Below, piece after piece: positions 5,605 to 11,941 of a stretch of DNA of 12,726 nucleotides. The notes under the pieces are model-generated. The model did not search any database. It saw only the letters and a list, made by a program, of their open reading frames with translations, and was not told where the DNA came from. This DNA comes from an uncultured Clostridia bacterium. Lineage in GTDB: Bacteria > Bacillota > Clostridia > Oscillospirales > Ruminococcaceae. The position numbers and the translations under genes were made by a program. Every line of letters begins with the position of its first letter. Positions within the stretch are counted from its first letter, which is position 1. The stretch spans positions 1 through 12,726 of the forward strand of contig CAMWLH010000026.1 of assembly GCA_947175045.1 (NCBI GenBank). The letters are read 5' to 3'.

Positions 5605-7644
5605 TCAGCCTCCGTACTGTACGCCCCGCGCGAGAATATCCACACTGTTGTCCGCCGCGCCCTCTATAGCGTCCACAGCCCGGTCAATATTCTCGTCGGA
5701 AGTTCCGTATATATTGGTCGTGGTCTCATTATTTACGGTTATATTGCTTGTGTTGCTGGTATTTGCCGCGTAATTGTACGCGCCGTCCGCGGTGCTGCCG
5801 TAGGTCGGAGATAACTTTTCCAGATCAAGACCGAGCGCGGCTAATTCATCGGCTGTATAGAAATTAAGATTGAGCGAGCCGTTTTCCTCCATCTGTCTGC
5901 GGCGGCTTTCCGCGTCCTCCGAATTTACGGTATCGGCAAAATGCTGCTGCCAGTAATACAGCTTCTCGTTGGTGTCAACTATTTCGTCAATAGCTTGATT
6001 TAAAGCGTCCTCCGCACTCATTCCTGCTCGCATAAGGGCGTTGCTTCTCATTCTCACGTCGCTGTCCATGTCCCCGTACTTATTTTGCAGATCAAGCTCG
6101 TTTATCTCATCGGCGTGAGTTATCTGATACAGATAGCTTCCAAATCCCTTCCAGAACTCCTTGACCTCGTTGTACCACTCTGAAAGATGCGTACCGAAAA
6201 GGCTGTCCACGAATTTCAGACAACTGTCGAAGGTGTTGCAGAAACCATCGGAGAACTCCTGCAAGCCCTTTTCGAAATCTCCGTTAAGGAAATCAATAAT
6301 TCCCTCCAGCATCGGTATAATGCCGTTATCAATTATATCCGTAAGTGTTTCGGCGATCAAAGGCAGCGCCAGCACCAGAAATTCCGCTATAAGCTCAAAA
6401 ACGGGCTGAATAATCTCCCATAATTTTGCCAGCGTAGTAAGCAGAGCCGACCCGAGCCTTTGCAAAGTGGGCAGCGTGCCTTTTATCGAATCCCACAGGT
6501 CAATAAAGATCTGCCTTACATCATCGGCGTTTATGCCCATTTTCTCAAACAGAGAACCCATTAGGCTGTCGTTTCCCTGCATGAAGTTGATAAAATCGTC
6601 TATTACAAGGAAAATGGCAAGCAGCAGGAGCTTCAAGCCCATTCCTTTCTTGTTGATAAGCCCGAAAGCAGAGGCTACCGCCTTAAGCACAGAAATAAAC
6701 TTAGCGCCTACGGCGCTGCCCGCAAATGTCAGTATCAGTCCCGAAACCAGTTTCAGAAGATTTTCCGTACCTCCGAGCTTGTCCGCCACCTTTTCAAGCG
6801 CCTCTTTCGCCTTATAAAGCCCCGCCATAATAACGTCGAAAACCTTTACCATACCGTTAGCAACGGTTTTGGTTATGCCAAAGGAGCTGTTAAAGTCGTC
6901 AACAAAGTTCCCCCACCTATCCTTGATGATCTGCAGCGAATCCGAGACAGACAGGTCGGTTTCGGCAAAGGCGGCGTTTATGGTATCTGCGTTATTGACA
7001 AAGGCGCGTTTGAGCTGTTCAAGCGAAATACCGCCGGAGGAAGCAAGCTTCTCCAGCTTGTCGGTCGTTGTGCCAACTGTTTCGGCAAGATACTTTGCCG
7101 CCTCGGGAGCGGAAGTCAGCATTGTTCCGACCGTCTGCGACGATACGGCGCCCTTTGCAAAGGAATCGGCTATGCTGTTCTGCAGCGAGGCGATCTGACT
7201 GTCCTCCATGCCGGAAGCCTTAAACAGCTTACCCGTAAGCGCGGTAAACTCAGTCGCTTCATCAACGCTTGAAAACGAAGCCGGTGCGGATTTCAGCAGC
7301 TTGGCGACAATATCCGATGTTTGACTGTAGGACAGCCGCGTTTCATTGGCGGTATCCAGTATTTTCTTCTGGATCTCCTCCTGATCGCCCAGTTCTTTTG
7401 TAGCCGCGCGTATCTTATCGTTGATATTACCGTATTCCTCGGCGGTCCGATTGAGGGATTTCAGCGATATCCCTATCCCCAGCACCGACAATGCCTGCAC
7501 AGCTGCCTGCTTTATCGTGCCAAAGGTTTTGGAAAATGCTTCGGAGATGTTCTCTGCGGTCTCGGAAGCCGTCTTTTCGGCTTGCGATTTGGAATTAGGA
7601 TCCGTCTCGTAAAATATGCTTGCGACAAGCTCCGCAACCGTCAT
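5605..7644 (-). CDS. Tail tape measure protein
   Basis: The 679-residue protein sets tail length and probably helps DNA entry. Residues 65-270 look like the tape-measure N-terminal domain: DKIRAATKELGDQEEIQKKI, then SYSQTSDIVAKLLKSAPASF, then GTMLTSAPEAAKYLAETVG, then ASSGGISLEQLKRAF. Long hydrophobic or amphipathic stretches follow at 296-330, 336-354 and 400-455, as in tape measures that insert into membranes. Residues 510-590 are charged helix. The C-terminus ends in an Asn/Thr-rich ITVNNETTTNIYG segment and a helix. I see no lysozyme, transglycosylase or peptidase motif. At about 1.5 angstrom per residue it predicts a tail of about 100 nm (inference). The ATG has AAGGAGATG upstream and follows the TGA of the chaperone frameshift extension by 4 bases. 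Confidence 0.92.
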   Translation of the reverse strand: MTVAELVASIFYETDPNSKSQAEKTASETAENISEAFSKTFGTIKQAAVQALSVLGIGISLKSLNRTAEEYGNINDKIRAATKELGDQEEIQKKILDTANETRLSYSQTSDIVAKLLKSAPASFSSVDEATEFTALTGKLFKASGMEDSQIASLQNSIADSFAKGAVSSQTVGTMLTSAPEAAKYLAETVGTTTDKLEKLASSGGISLEQLKRAFVNNADTINAAFAETDLSVSDSLQIIKDRWGNFVDDFNSSFGITKTVANGMVKVFDVIMAGLYKAKEALEKVADKLGGTENLLKLVSGLILTFAGSAVGAKFISVLKAVASAFGLINKKGMGLKLLLLAIFLVIDDFINFMQGNDSLMGSLFEKMGINADDVRQIFIDLWDSIKGTLPTLQRLGSALLTTLAKLWEIIQPVFELIAEFLVLALPLIAETLTDIIDNGIIPMLEGIIDFLNGDFEKGLQEFSDGFCNTFDSCLKFVDSLFGTHLSEWYNEVKEFWKGFGSYLYQITHADEINELDLQNKYGDMDSDVRMRSNALMRAGMSAEDALNQAIDEIVDTNEKLYYWQQHFADTVNSEDAESRRRQMEENGSLNLNFYTADELAALGLDLEKLSPTYGSTADGAYNYAANTSNTSNITVNNETTTNIYGTSDENIDRAVDAIEGAADNSVDILARGVQYGG

Positions 7645-7648
7645 TTGA

Positions 7649-7909
7649 TCATCTCCTTTTGCTCAATTCGTCATGCCTGCAGGCTTCTATATCCTTTTTC
7701 ATTCGATACAAGGCATATAATTTCAAAGCCTCGTCTAAGGTATAGAAGTTTTCCAGCTCAGATTTGCTTGCGAGATGCTCCTGTATAAGCAGATACATTC
7801 TCAGCTCCAGCTCGCTGAACTGCGTTATGTCGAGTTCTCCGTAATCACCGATTGTGCCATCTTGCTCAACCGACCTGCGGCACCGCCATATTGGTTGGTC
7901 AGCTTCCCG
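7649..7909 (-). CDS. -1 frameshift extension of the tail assembly chaperone
   Basis: In the -1 frame relative to the chaperone, the sequence is open from the slippery site to a TGA at 7651-7649, adding 86 residues. It begins READQPIWRCRRSVEQDG, continues through ELDITQFSELELRMYLLIQE and LDEALKLYALYRMKKDIEA, and ends in SKRR. The product would be 136 zero-frame residues plus 86, or 222 in total. It has the usual layout of a gpG/gpGT-type pair: short and long forms encoded just upstream of the tape measure. A competing reading is a separate 49-residue protein starting at an ATG (7798-7796) with GGAG 6 bases upstream. The frameshift better explains why the frame is open back to a perfect heptamer and why the gap is filled exactly. 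Confidence 0.78.
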   Translation of the reverse strand, partial: READQPIWRCRRSVEQDGTIGDYGELDITQFSELELRMYLLIQEHLASKSELENFYTLDEALKLYALYRMKKDIEACRHDELSKRR

Positions 7910-8316
7910 AAAAAACCGTTGTAATTCAGCTTTATAACCTCTAACGCAAGCAGGTACATATCCTGCACGTTCTCGCAGAACACCTCGTTCGCAAGGTCAG
8001 ATGTCAGCCGTTCTCCATCGGGATACTCCTCGTTGATTACCGTGATATTCTTTCCGTCGATAAGCAGCTTTTTGAGCAGTCTTTCAACAGCATCTCCGTC
8101 AAAAGAGCTGAAAGCGTCGCTTACCGCGCGTATCTCCTCAGCGCCGAAATCGGATATATCCTCATCGCTTCTCAAAAGCGGTACTATTCCAACGAGAAGA
8201 GGAGCTGCCGTTTTAAGCAGCTCCCCGCTCAGATTAGCCGCACGAAAAGCGGGAAACGGGAATATTGCAAATTCATTGCTTCCTATCTTTACGTTTTTTG
8301 CCTCAAACTGTTTCAT
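7825..8316 (-). CDS. Tail assembly chaperone (short form)
   Basis: The 163-residue zero-frame protein sits between tail tube and tape measure, the standard place for the tail chaperone that coats the tape measure during tube assembly. It begins MKQFEAKNVKIGSNEFAIFP with the conserved-looking FPAFRAANLSGELLK. A largely helical body follows (EEIRAVSDAFSSFDGDAVE, DLANEVFCENVQDMYLLALE). The segment NYNGFF at residues 131-136 encodes the slippery codons. After the slip point the short form continues GKLTNQYGGAAGRLSKMAQ and ends in NST. The ATG has GGAGGG 5 bases upstream. The assignment rests on position, pattern and the frameshift signal. Confidence 0.82.
   Translation of the reverse strand: MKQFEAKNVKIGSNEFAIFPFPAFRAANLSGELLKTAAPLLVGIVPLLRSDEDISDFGAEEIRAVSDAFSSFDGDAVERLLKKLLIDGKNITVINEEYPDGERLTSDLANEVFCENVQDMYLLALEVIKLNYNGFFGKLTNQYGGAAGRLSKMAQSVITENST
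7869..7903 (-). promoter_or_regulatory. Possible stem-loop stimulating the frameshift
   Basis: Five bases downstream of the slippery site, GCTGACC (7903-7897) can pair with GGTCGGT (7875-7869). This gives 7 base pairs including two G-U wobbles, around a 21-base loop that holds a small GGC/GCC hairpin. The spacing suits a -1 stimulator, but the stem is weak and was found by eye only. Confidence 0.35.
7909..7915 (-). promoter_or_regulatory. Programmed -1 ribosomal frameshift slippery site (TTTTTTC)
   Basis: On the minus strand the codons read GGT TTT TTC GGG, giving T TTT TTC in phase with the chaperone frame. Both tRNAs can re-pair after slipping back one base (TTT/TTC to TTT/TTT). The heptamer fits the X XXY YYZ rule exactly and leads into the 86-codon open -1 frame. 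Confidence 0.8.
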
Positions 8317-8328
8317 AGCTACCCTCCG

Positions 8329-8754
8329 TTATCCGTCCTTCAATGTAGCGTTTGCCGTCTGTATGGCCCACTGCCTGTTATTGGTGTCCTTACCGTATCC
8401 TCTGTCCGCCTGCTTGGTTACCCATGCATTTTCCGAGGAGAACACCAGACCTCCCTTGATATCCTTGATAAGAATGGGAAATATCCCATCCCCGCTTTCA
8501 ATGTCCCTGTCATACAATGACTGGAGATACTTGCTTGAATCTGAGGTTTGCAGCAGAGTAAGCTGAACCTGATAGGACTGATTGGGGTCGATTGCTCTCG
8601 CGACCTCGCCGTCACAGCCGAATTTTGACATTATTCCGTTGCCCACCTGCGAAATGGTTAGAAAGCTGTCGTCCGCAAGCCCCGATACCGCATGAGTGCC
8701 GATAGCGACCACTACCTCACGGCTGTTGTAGGTTTTTACTTTTACACTTGGCAT
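8329..8754 (-). CDS. Tail tube protein (DUF3277-like)
   Basis: The 141-residue protein fits DUF3277, the inner tube subunit of simple myovirus tails. It opens with KVKTYNSREVVVAIGTHAVS and GLADDSFLTISQVGNGIMSK. QSYQVQLTLLQTSDSSKYLQ, a typical tube core, follows, then FPILIKDIKGGLVFSSENAW and the C-terminal RQWAIQTANATL strand. Hexamers of this protein stack inside the sheath and carry DNA. It directly follows the sheath gene, the standard pairing. The ribosome binding site AAGGAGGT is one of the strongest in the window, consistent with a protein needed in many copies. Confidence 0.92.
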   Translation of the reverse strand: MPSVKVKTYNSREVVVAIGTHAVSGLADDSFLTISQVGNGIMSKFGCDGEVARAIDPNQSYQVQLTLLQTSDSSKYLQSLYDRDIESGDGIFPILIKDIKGGLVFSSENAWVTKQADRGYGKDTNNRQWAIQTANATLKDG

Positions 8755-8765
8755 TATTTACCTCC

Positions 8766-9824
8766 TTATGTTGTCAGAACGCCGACGATTTTTACGGCGT
8801 GGATTGCTCCAGCAAGCCTCGCTGTAAATTTACAGTTGTTGAGAGTTCTTGCGGCTTTTTCCGAATCGGTCACGTTTACGGCGTTGGGAACGGAAACCGT
8901 AAATCCGGCGATCTCGTTTCCGTCCGAATCATACTCGGTAGGTGCTATGCCGCCGTTCGCCTGCCCCTCTTTAAGTGAAGCAATCATCTGATTCTCTATA
9001 AGAGCTATCCCCGAGTTGGTAAAGGGTATCTTGGGATTCATGACAAACAGATTGTAGATTTTCTTCTGCATATCGTTATGCAGCCAATCACGAAAGCGTA
9101 TGGTGTCTATCCATTCGCCGCCGCACACCTTGCCGGTAAGCGTTATGTTCTTGCCCGCGCAGGCTATGTAATAATTCAGATTTGCCTTGTCAAGCTCCGC
9201 TATCTGACTGCTTGTAAGAACTGGCGGAGATATCTGCGACAGCGTCTTGTAAGCCCATGTTTCCGAGCCGCTGGTATATCCAAGACCAACCGCCATACAA
9301 GCGACATGGGTATAGGCATTGTAGGTCTTGCTGTCCTTTTCGGCGTAAAATCCGAAGGTCCTCATGCTTCCTGCGGAAACAGGATTGGTAAGGCTATCTG
9401 TCGTAAAGCCGAGTATCTTCTCCTGAGTTTCTATCCATGCCGTGGCAAGACGGGTATCCTCCGCGCTTGCATCGTCAAGCAGCGCAACACCGTACCAAAC
9501 GTCGTTTTCTATCGCGCGTGACAGCGTATCGGTTATATCCTCGGGTATTTCCTCGGAAATTTTCCGCACAGCTATGTATATCTTTTCCGCTCCGTTCGCG
9601 AAAGCGACCATAGCCGCCTTTGCTATCGGATCATCCGTTAAGCTCCACCCTGCTTCCGTAACCTCCGTGATATCCGAATATTCCCCAACGTCGGCGGGAG
9701 CTTTCGCGGGGCTTTGCAGCGGCGCGGGTCCTATAAGCAGCATATAGTTAAAGCTGGTGCTGTCCAAGACAGCCGACTGAATACTTATGCTGACGTTTAC
9801 GATTTTATCAAGCAAATTGCTCAT
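8766..9824 (-). CDS. Contractile tail sheath protein (DUF3383)
   Basis: The 352-residue protein matches DUF3383, a short form of contractile tail sheath. The N-terminus has VNVSISIQSAVLDSTSFNYM followed by LLIGPAP. The middle has an AAMVAFANGAEKIYIAVRKI segment, GSETWAYKTLSQISPPVLTS, LDKANLNYYIACAGKN and a GEWIDTIRFRDWLHNDMQKK stretch. The C-terminus has PFTNSGIALIENQMIASLKE and ends in AGAIHAVKIVGVLTT, the likely handshake strand that links neighbouring subunits. Its presence defines the tail as contractile. The ATG overlaps the terminator stop in ATGA, with GAGGAGG upstream, suggesting coupled but strong translation. It is shorter than T4-type sheaths, as is normal for this family. Confidence 0.93.
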   Translation of the reverse strand: MSNLLDKIVNVSISIQSAVLDSTSFNYMLLIGPAPLQSPAKAPADVGEYSDITEVTEAGWSLTDDPIAKAAMVAFANGAEKIYIAVRKISEEIPEDITDTLSRAIENDVWYGVALLDDASAEDTRLATAWIETQEKILGFTTDSLTNPVSAGSMRTFGFYAEKDSKTYNAYTHVACMAVGLGYTSGSETWAYKTLSQISPPVLTSSQIAELDKANLNYYIACAGKNITLTGKVCGGEWIDTIRFRDWLHNDMQKKIYNLFVMNPKIPFTNSGIALIENQMIASLKEGQANGGIAPTEYDSDGNEIAGFTVSVPNAVNVTDSEKAARTLNNCKFTARLAGAIHAVKIVGVLTT

Positions 9825-10399
9825 TCAATTTCCTCCTCTATATTGTTGACCTGTTCAAACCACCCGTTTGACATATCGGACAATTCCCGTGTTCCTCCGC
9901 CCGAGGAAGTGGGAAATACGGCAACGCCCGCTTTCCCGACGCTTTCGGTCAGAAAGCTCACCTGATAGGTCTGTATAGCCCTATACTCATATGCCGTATC
10001 AACGACCGCCGATATATCGTCCGTGGGGGAATCCGTTCTTACCGCTATTTCATACCTGTCCAGCTTCTCGGTAACATAATCGGAGATGAAATAGTGCGAA
10101 AACTCTACAAGGTCCGATACCGCCGAATTTTCATAATACGTATCACCGCCGATCTCGACCTTATTCCCATGAGTAAAAATCTGCACTTCAAGACGCGCTG
10201 TAACCGGCTGTATTCGCCTTATTTCGGGCGAAACCGATTCGGTTATATAATGTTGTGTGGGAACGAAGTTGTCCATTTTGAGCTTGATTAAGGGCTTATT
10301 TGGCTTTACCGCCTGCTGCTCGCTCCACATAACGTCGGCGGCGGAGAAATACTCTTTGACAACGCTATATATTATCTTCTTCAATGCGTCTATTGTCAT
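9821..10399 (-). CDS. Neck / tail terminator protein (LIC_12616, gp17-like)
   Basis: The 192-residue protein resembles the LIC_12616 / phage neck terminator group. It has an N-terminal helix (TIDALKKIIYSVVKEYF), then WSEQQAVKPNKPLIKLKMDN, a beta strand pair around IQPVTARLEVQIFTHGN, a helix with VSDLVEFSHYFISDYVTEKL and a strand reading YEYRAIQTYQVSFLT. The acidic C-terminal tail ends in NNIEEEIE. Terminators cap the tube and sheath and join the tail to the neck, and the gene's place directly before the sheath gene fits. The start overlaps the previous stop in ATGA. The closest ribosome binding site (GGGGAG) is about 11 bases away, so coupling probably helps. Family naming is by pattern only. 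Confidence 0.78.
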   Translation of the reverse strand: MTIDALKKIIYSVVKEYFSAADVMWSEQQAVKPNKPLIKLKMDNFVPTQHYITESVSPEIRRIQPVTARLEVQIFTHGNKVEIGGDTYYENSAVSDLVEFSHYFISDYVTEKLDRYEIAVRTDSPTDDISAVVDTAYEYRAIQTYQVSFLTESVGKAGVAVFPTSSGGGTRELSDMSNGWFEQVNNIEEEIE

Positions 10400-10746
10400 T
10401 TTTCTGATATCTCCCCTTCCGAAACTATGGTGAACTCCGATTCATAGTGAGCAAGCGGGGTATGCTCCCATTTGCTTACAGAGGTACATTCGTACCATAA
10501 GCCCTCAAACAAAACTCTGTCAGCGGGTATGCCGTTGAACTGGTCGGCGGTTTTTATGGGAAAGGTCCCGAAAGACTTTATAACCTTAATTCTCCGCCTG
10601 CCCTCGGGTAAGGTGTCCTGATTTTCGGTAACGGGCTGAATGTTCAAATACACATCAAACTCATTATAGGATTTTGCGGCATATCCGCTGACGATCCTCT
10701 GCTGCTCGTATCTGCGAAGCGTATACCGCTTTTTCCACAGCTTCAT
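10396..10746 (-). CDS. Head-tail joining protein, stopper-like
   Basis: This 116-residue protein is beta-rich after a basic N-terminus (KLWKKRYTLRRYEQQRIVSG). It continues with NEFDVYLNIQPVTE and a PEGRRRIKVIKSFGTFPIKT stretch. It ends with RVLFEGLWYECTSVSKWEHT and YESEFTIV, a pattern like small head-completion or stopper proteins, in which a strand pair around a Y-x-C/V turn precedes a final strand. Its place between the gp10-like protein and the terminator fits a neck role. Both ends overlap the neighbouring genes by 4 bases (ATGA), so translation is coupled. I cannot name a family firmly, and the functional call relies mostly on position. Confidence 0.65.
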   Translation of the reverse strand: MKLWKKRYTLRRYEQQRIVSGYAAKSYNEFDVYLNIQPVTENQDTLPEGRRRIKVIKSFGTFPIKTADQFNGIPADRVLFEGLWYECTSVSKWEHTPLAHYESEFTIVSEGEISEK

Positions 10747-11246
10747 TCCTCATCTTCACCCTTTTCCTTTATTACATAATGCACCGATTGCCGCATGGTT
10801 CCCGTGTCGATAAGCGGTTTGTCCGAGCCTTTCTTATCTATCGTGGATTGAGCGTTTGGAACAAACTCTCCGTTTCTGATATAATCCTGTACCTCCCCGA
10901 CAACCATAGCGCCGACCTGCTTCAAGGCTTCCTCCGAAGTGATATCGCCCGATATGACACGGCGCTTTTCAGCCTCCATGAATTTTGTGATTTTCTCTCC
11001 GCGACTATCTATCGTCCCTCTTATAAAGGGTCTGGAGGGCGCGCTTGACGTACCGAGCTCGTTCCACATTGCCACATCAAGGACGGTGACGGTTTTGTCC
11101 TCCTCTGTCTGACCATTCTTGTTCCTGCGCTTCGCCTTTTTTCCGTCATTCTGAAAACCGACATGAATCTCTTTTCCGCAAAGCTCCTCCAGTTGTCTTT
11201 TCATGTTCTCGCCCTCGGGCGTAAGTCTGAAATTGGTACGAACCAA
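10743..11246 (-). CDS. HK97 gp10-like neck / virion morphogenesis protein
   Basis: The 167-residue protein has two signatures of the gp10-like neck family: TVLDVAMWNELGTSSAPSRP followed by FIR (about residues 54-75), and KGSDKPLIDTGTMRQSV (139-155). The region between is helical and charged, and residues 37-50 form a basic loop (KAKRRNKNGQTEED). It likely helps build the head-tail interface. The start is uncertain: there is no ATG before the one at EGENMKRQ (residue 15). I prefer the TTG at 11246-11244 because AGAGG (11260-11256) is 9 bases upstream. A TTG at 11255 directly abuts that site, which is too close. The ATG at 11204 would drop residues that look like part of the N-terminal strand. 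Confidence 0.78.
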   Translation of the reverse strand: MVRTNFRLTPEGENMKRQLEELCGKEIHVGFQNDGKKAKRRNKNGQTEEDKTVTVLDVAMWNELGTSSAPSRPFIRGTIDSRGEKITKFMEAEKRRVISGDITSEEALKQVGAMVVGEVQDYIRNGEFVPNAQSTIDKKGSDKPLIDTGTMRQSVHYVIKEKGEDEE

Positions 11247-11255
11247 AAAAATCAA

Positions 11256-11260
11256 CCTCT
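11256..11260 (-). promoter_or_regulatory. Ribosome binding site deciding the gp10-like TTG start
   Basis: AGAGG follows directly after the TAG stop of the DUF4054-like gene. It is 9 bases from the TTG at 11246 and 0 bases from the TTG at 11255, which supports the shorter form. Confidence 0.5.
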
Positions 11261-11635
11261 CTATGACGAAACCGTGATCCCTATAACCATACTCTTTCTG
11301 AGCTGTAAATACTGCACCCCGTAAACGGTAAGTGCAAGCTCGGCGTCGGAAAGCAGATTGTTCGCCTGCGACGTCGAAAACCCTATTGACGTACTGCCTT
11401 CGCTGTAAGATGAAACGGCTATCATATCGGCTATGCTCCCCGTTTCGCTGTCGTAACCGAGACCGTTCATCTTCATCTTATGGCAGCACAGTAAGGCAAG
11501 AGCCAGATTATAGCTCTTGCCGAATGCTTTTCTGCTTACCAGCGGCGATACAAGCTCTGTCCACCTGCCAAGTGTTTCGGGATCGGTTTCCTTAAACTCA
11601 GGGGCGATCATGCGCACAGTTTCTTCTATCGTCAT
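11261..11635 (-). CDS. DUF4054-like head-tail connector protein
   Basis: The 124-residue, mostly helical protein fits DUF4054, a head completion/adaptor family found downstream of the capsid gene in DUF3383-type myoviruses. The N-terminus has VRMIAPEFKETDPETLGRW, then VSRKAFGKSYNLALALLCCH. A glycine-rich segment follows (GSIADMIAVSSYSEGSTSIG), then ALTVYGVQYLQLRKS, matching the family's T-x-YG-x-Q end motif. It probably binds the portal ring and the next neck protein. GGAGG is 5 bases from the ATG. The gene sits between the 93-residue protein and the gp10-like gene, with only 11 and 14 bases to the neighbouring coding regions as called here. Confidence 0.8.
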   Translation of the reverse strand: MTIEETVRMIAPEFKETDPETLGRWTELVSPLVSRKAFGKSYNLALALLCCHKMKMNGLGYDSETGSIADMIAVSSYSEGSTSIGFSTSQANNLLSDAELALTVYGVQYLQLRKSMVIGITVSS

Positions 11636-11646
11636 ATATGCCTCCG

Positions 11647-11928
11647 TTACTTGGCGAGCCTTGCCTTCTTTTTGCTGTCCTCATCAGAAGTCTCCTTGTC
11701 GGTTTTTTCGGGAGTGCCGGGGGTATCGGGTATAGGCAGTTTGTCCCCAGCCGAAGGAGCAGCGGGAGCAGCCGCGATATTAGTCTTTTCGGAAAGCTCC
11801 CCGCCTTTGATAAACGCCTTTATGACGGGATTTTTCATCAGCGTTTCGTCCGCCTCAAATTCCTCGCCGGGGAGAATGGCTCTCTTGCTGATGTTTATGA
11901 TCTTTCTGCTGCTGTTTACGAGTATCAT
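11647..11928 (-). CDS. Hypothetical 93-residue protein with low-complexity tail
   Basis: I do not recognise this family. Residues 1-47 look folded and end in PVIKAFIKGGELSE, preceded by ILVNSSRKIINISKRAILPG. Residues 48-93 are low complexity: an Ala/Pro stretch (AAAPAAPSAG), then Pro/Thr/Asp/Glu/Lys-rich sequence ending in KKKARLAK. The very strong ribosome binding site AAGGAGGT, 7 bases from the ATG, and the position directly after the major capsid gene suggest a product made in quantity. A capsid-associated minor protein or a decoration/anchor peptide is possible. I see no catalytic motif, signal peptide or membrane segment. The gene is probably real because it keeps the operon's spacing and the strong start signal. 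Confidence 0.75.
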   Translation of the reverse strand: MILVNSSRKIINISKRAILPGEEFEADETLMKNPVIKAFIKGGELSEKTNIAAAPAAPSAGDKLPIPDTPGTPEKTDKETSDEDSKKKARLAK

Positions 11929-11941
11929 AATTTCGACCTCC

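Noticed and set aside
5605..7644. Cell-wall-degrading domain in the tape measure
   Set aside because: I looked for lysozyme, transglycosylase and peptidase signatures in the C-terminal half and saw only helical, charged and Asn/Thr-rich sequence.
8033..8566. 177-codon open frame on the plus strand
   Set aside because: It lies antisense to the chaperone and tail tube genes, crosses their boundary, has no convincing ribosome binding site and encodes no recognisable pattern. It is a shadow of the coding frames opposite.
8418..8615. 65-codon minus-strand frame inside the tail tube gene
   Set aside because: It is fully embedded in a well-supported tube gene in another frame, with no sign of independent function.
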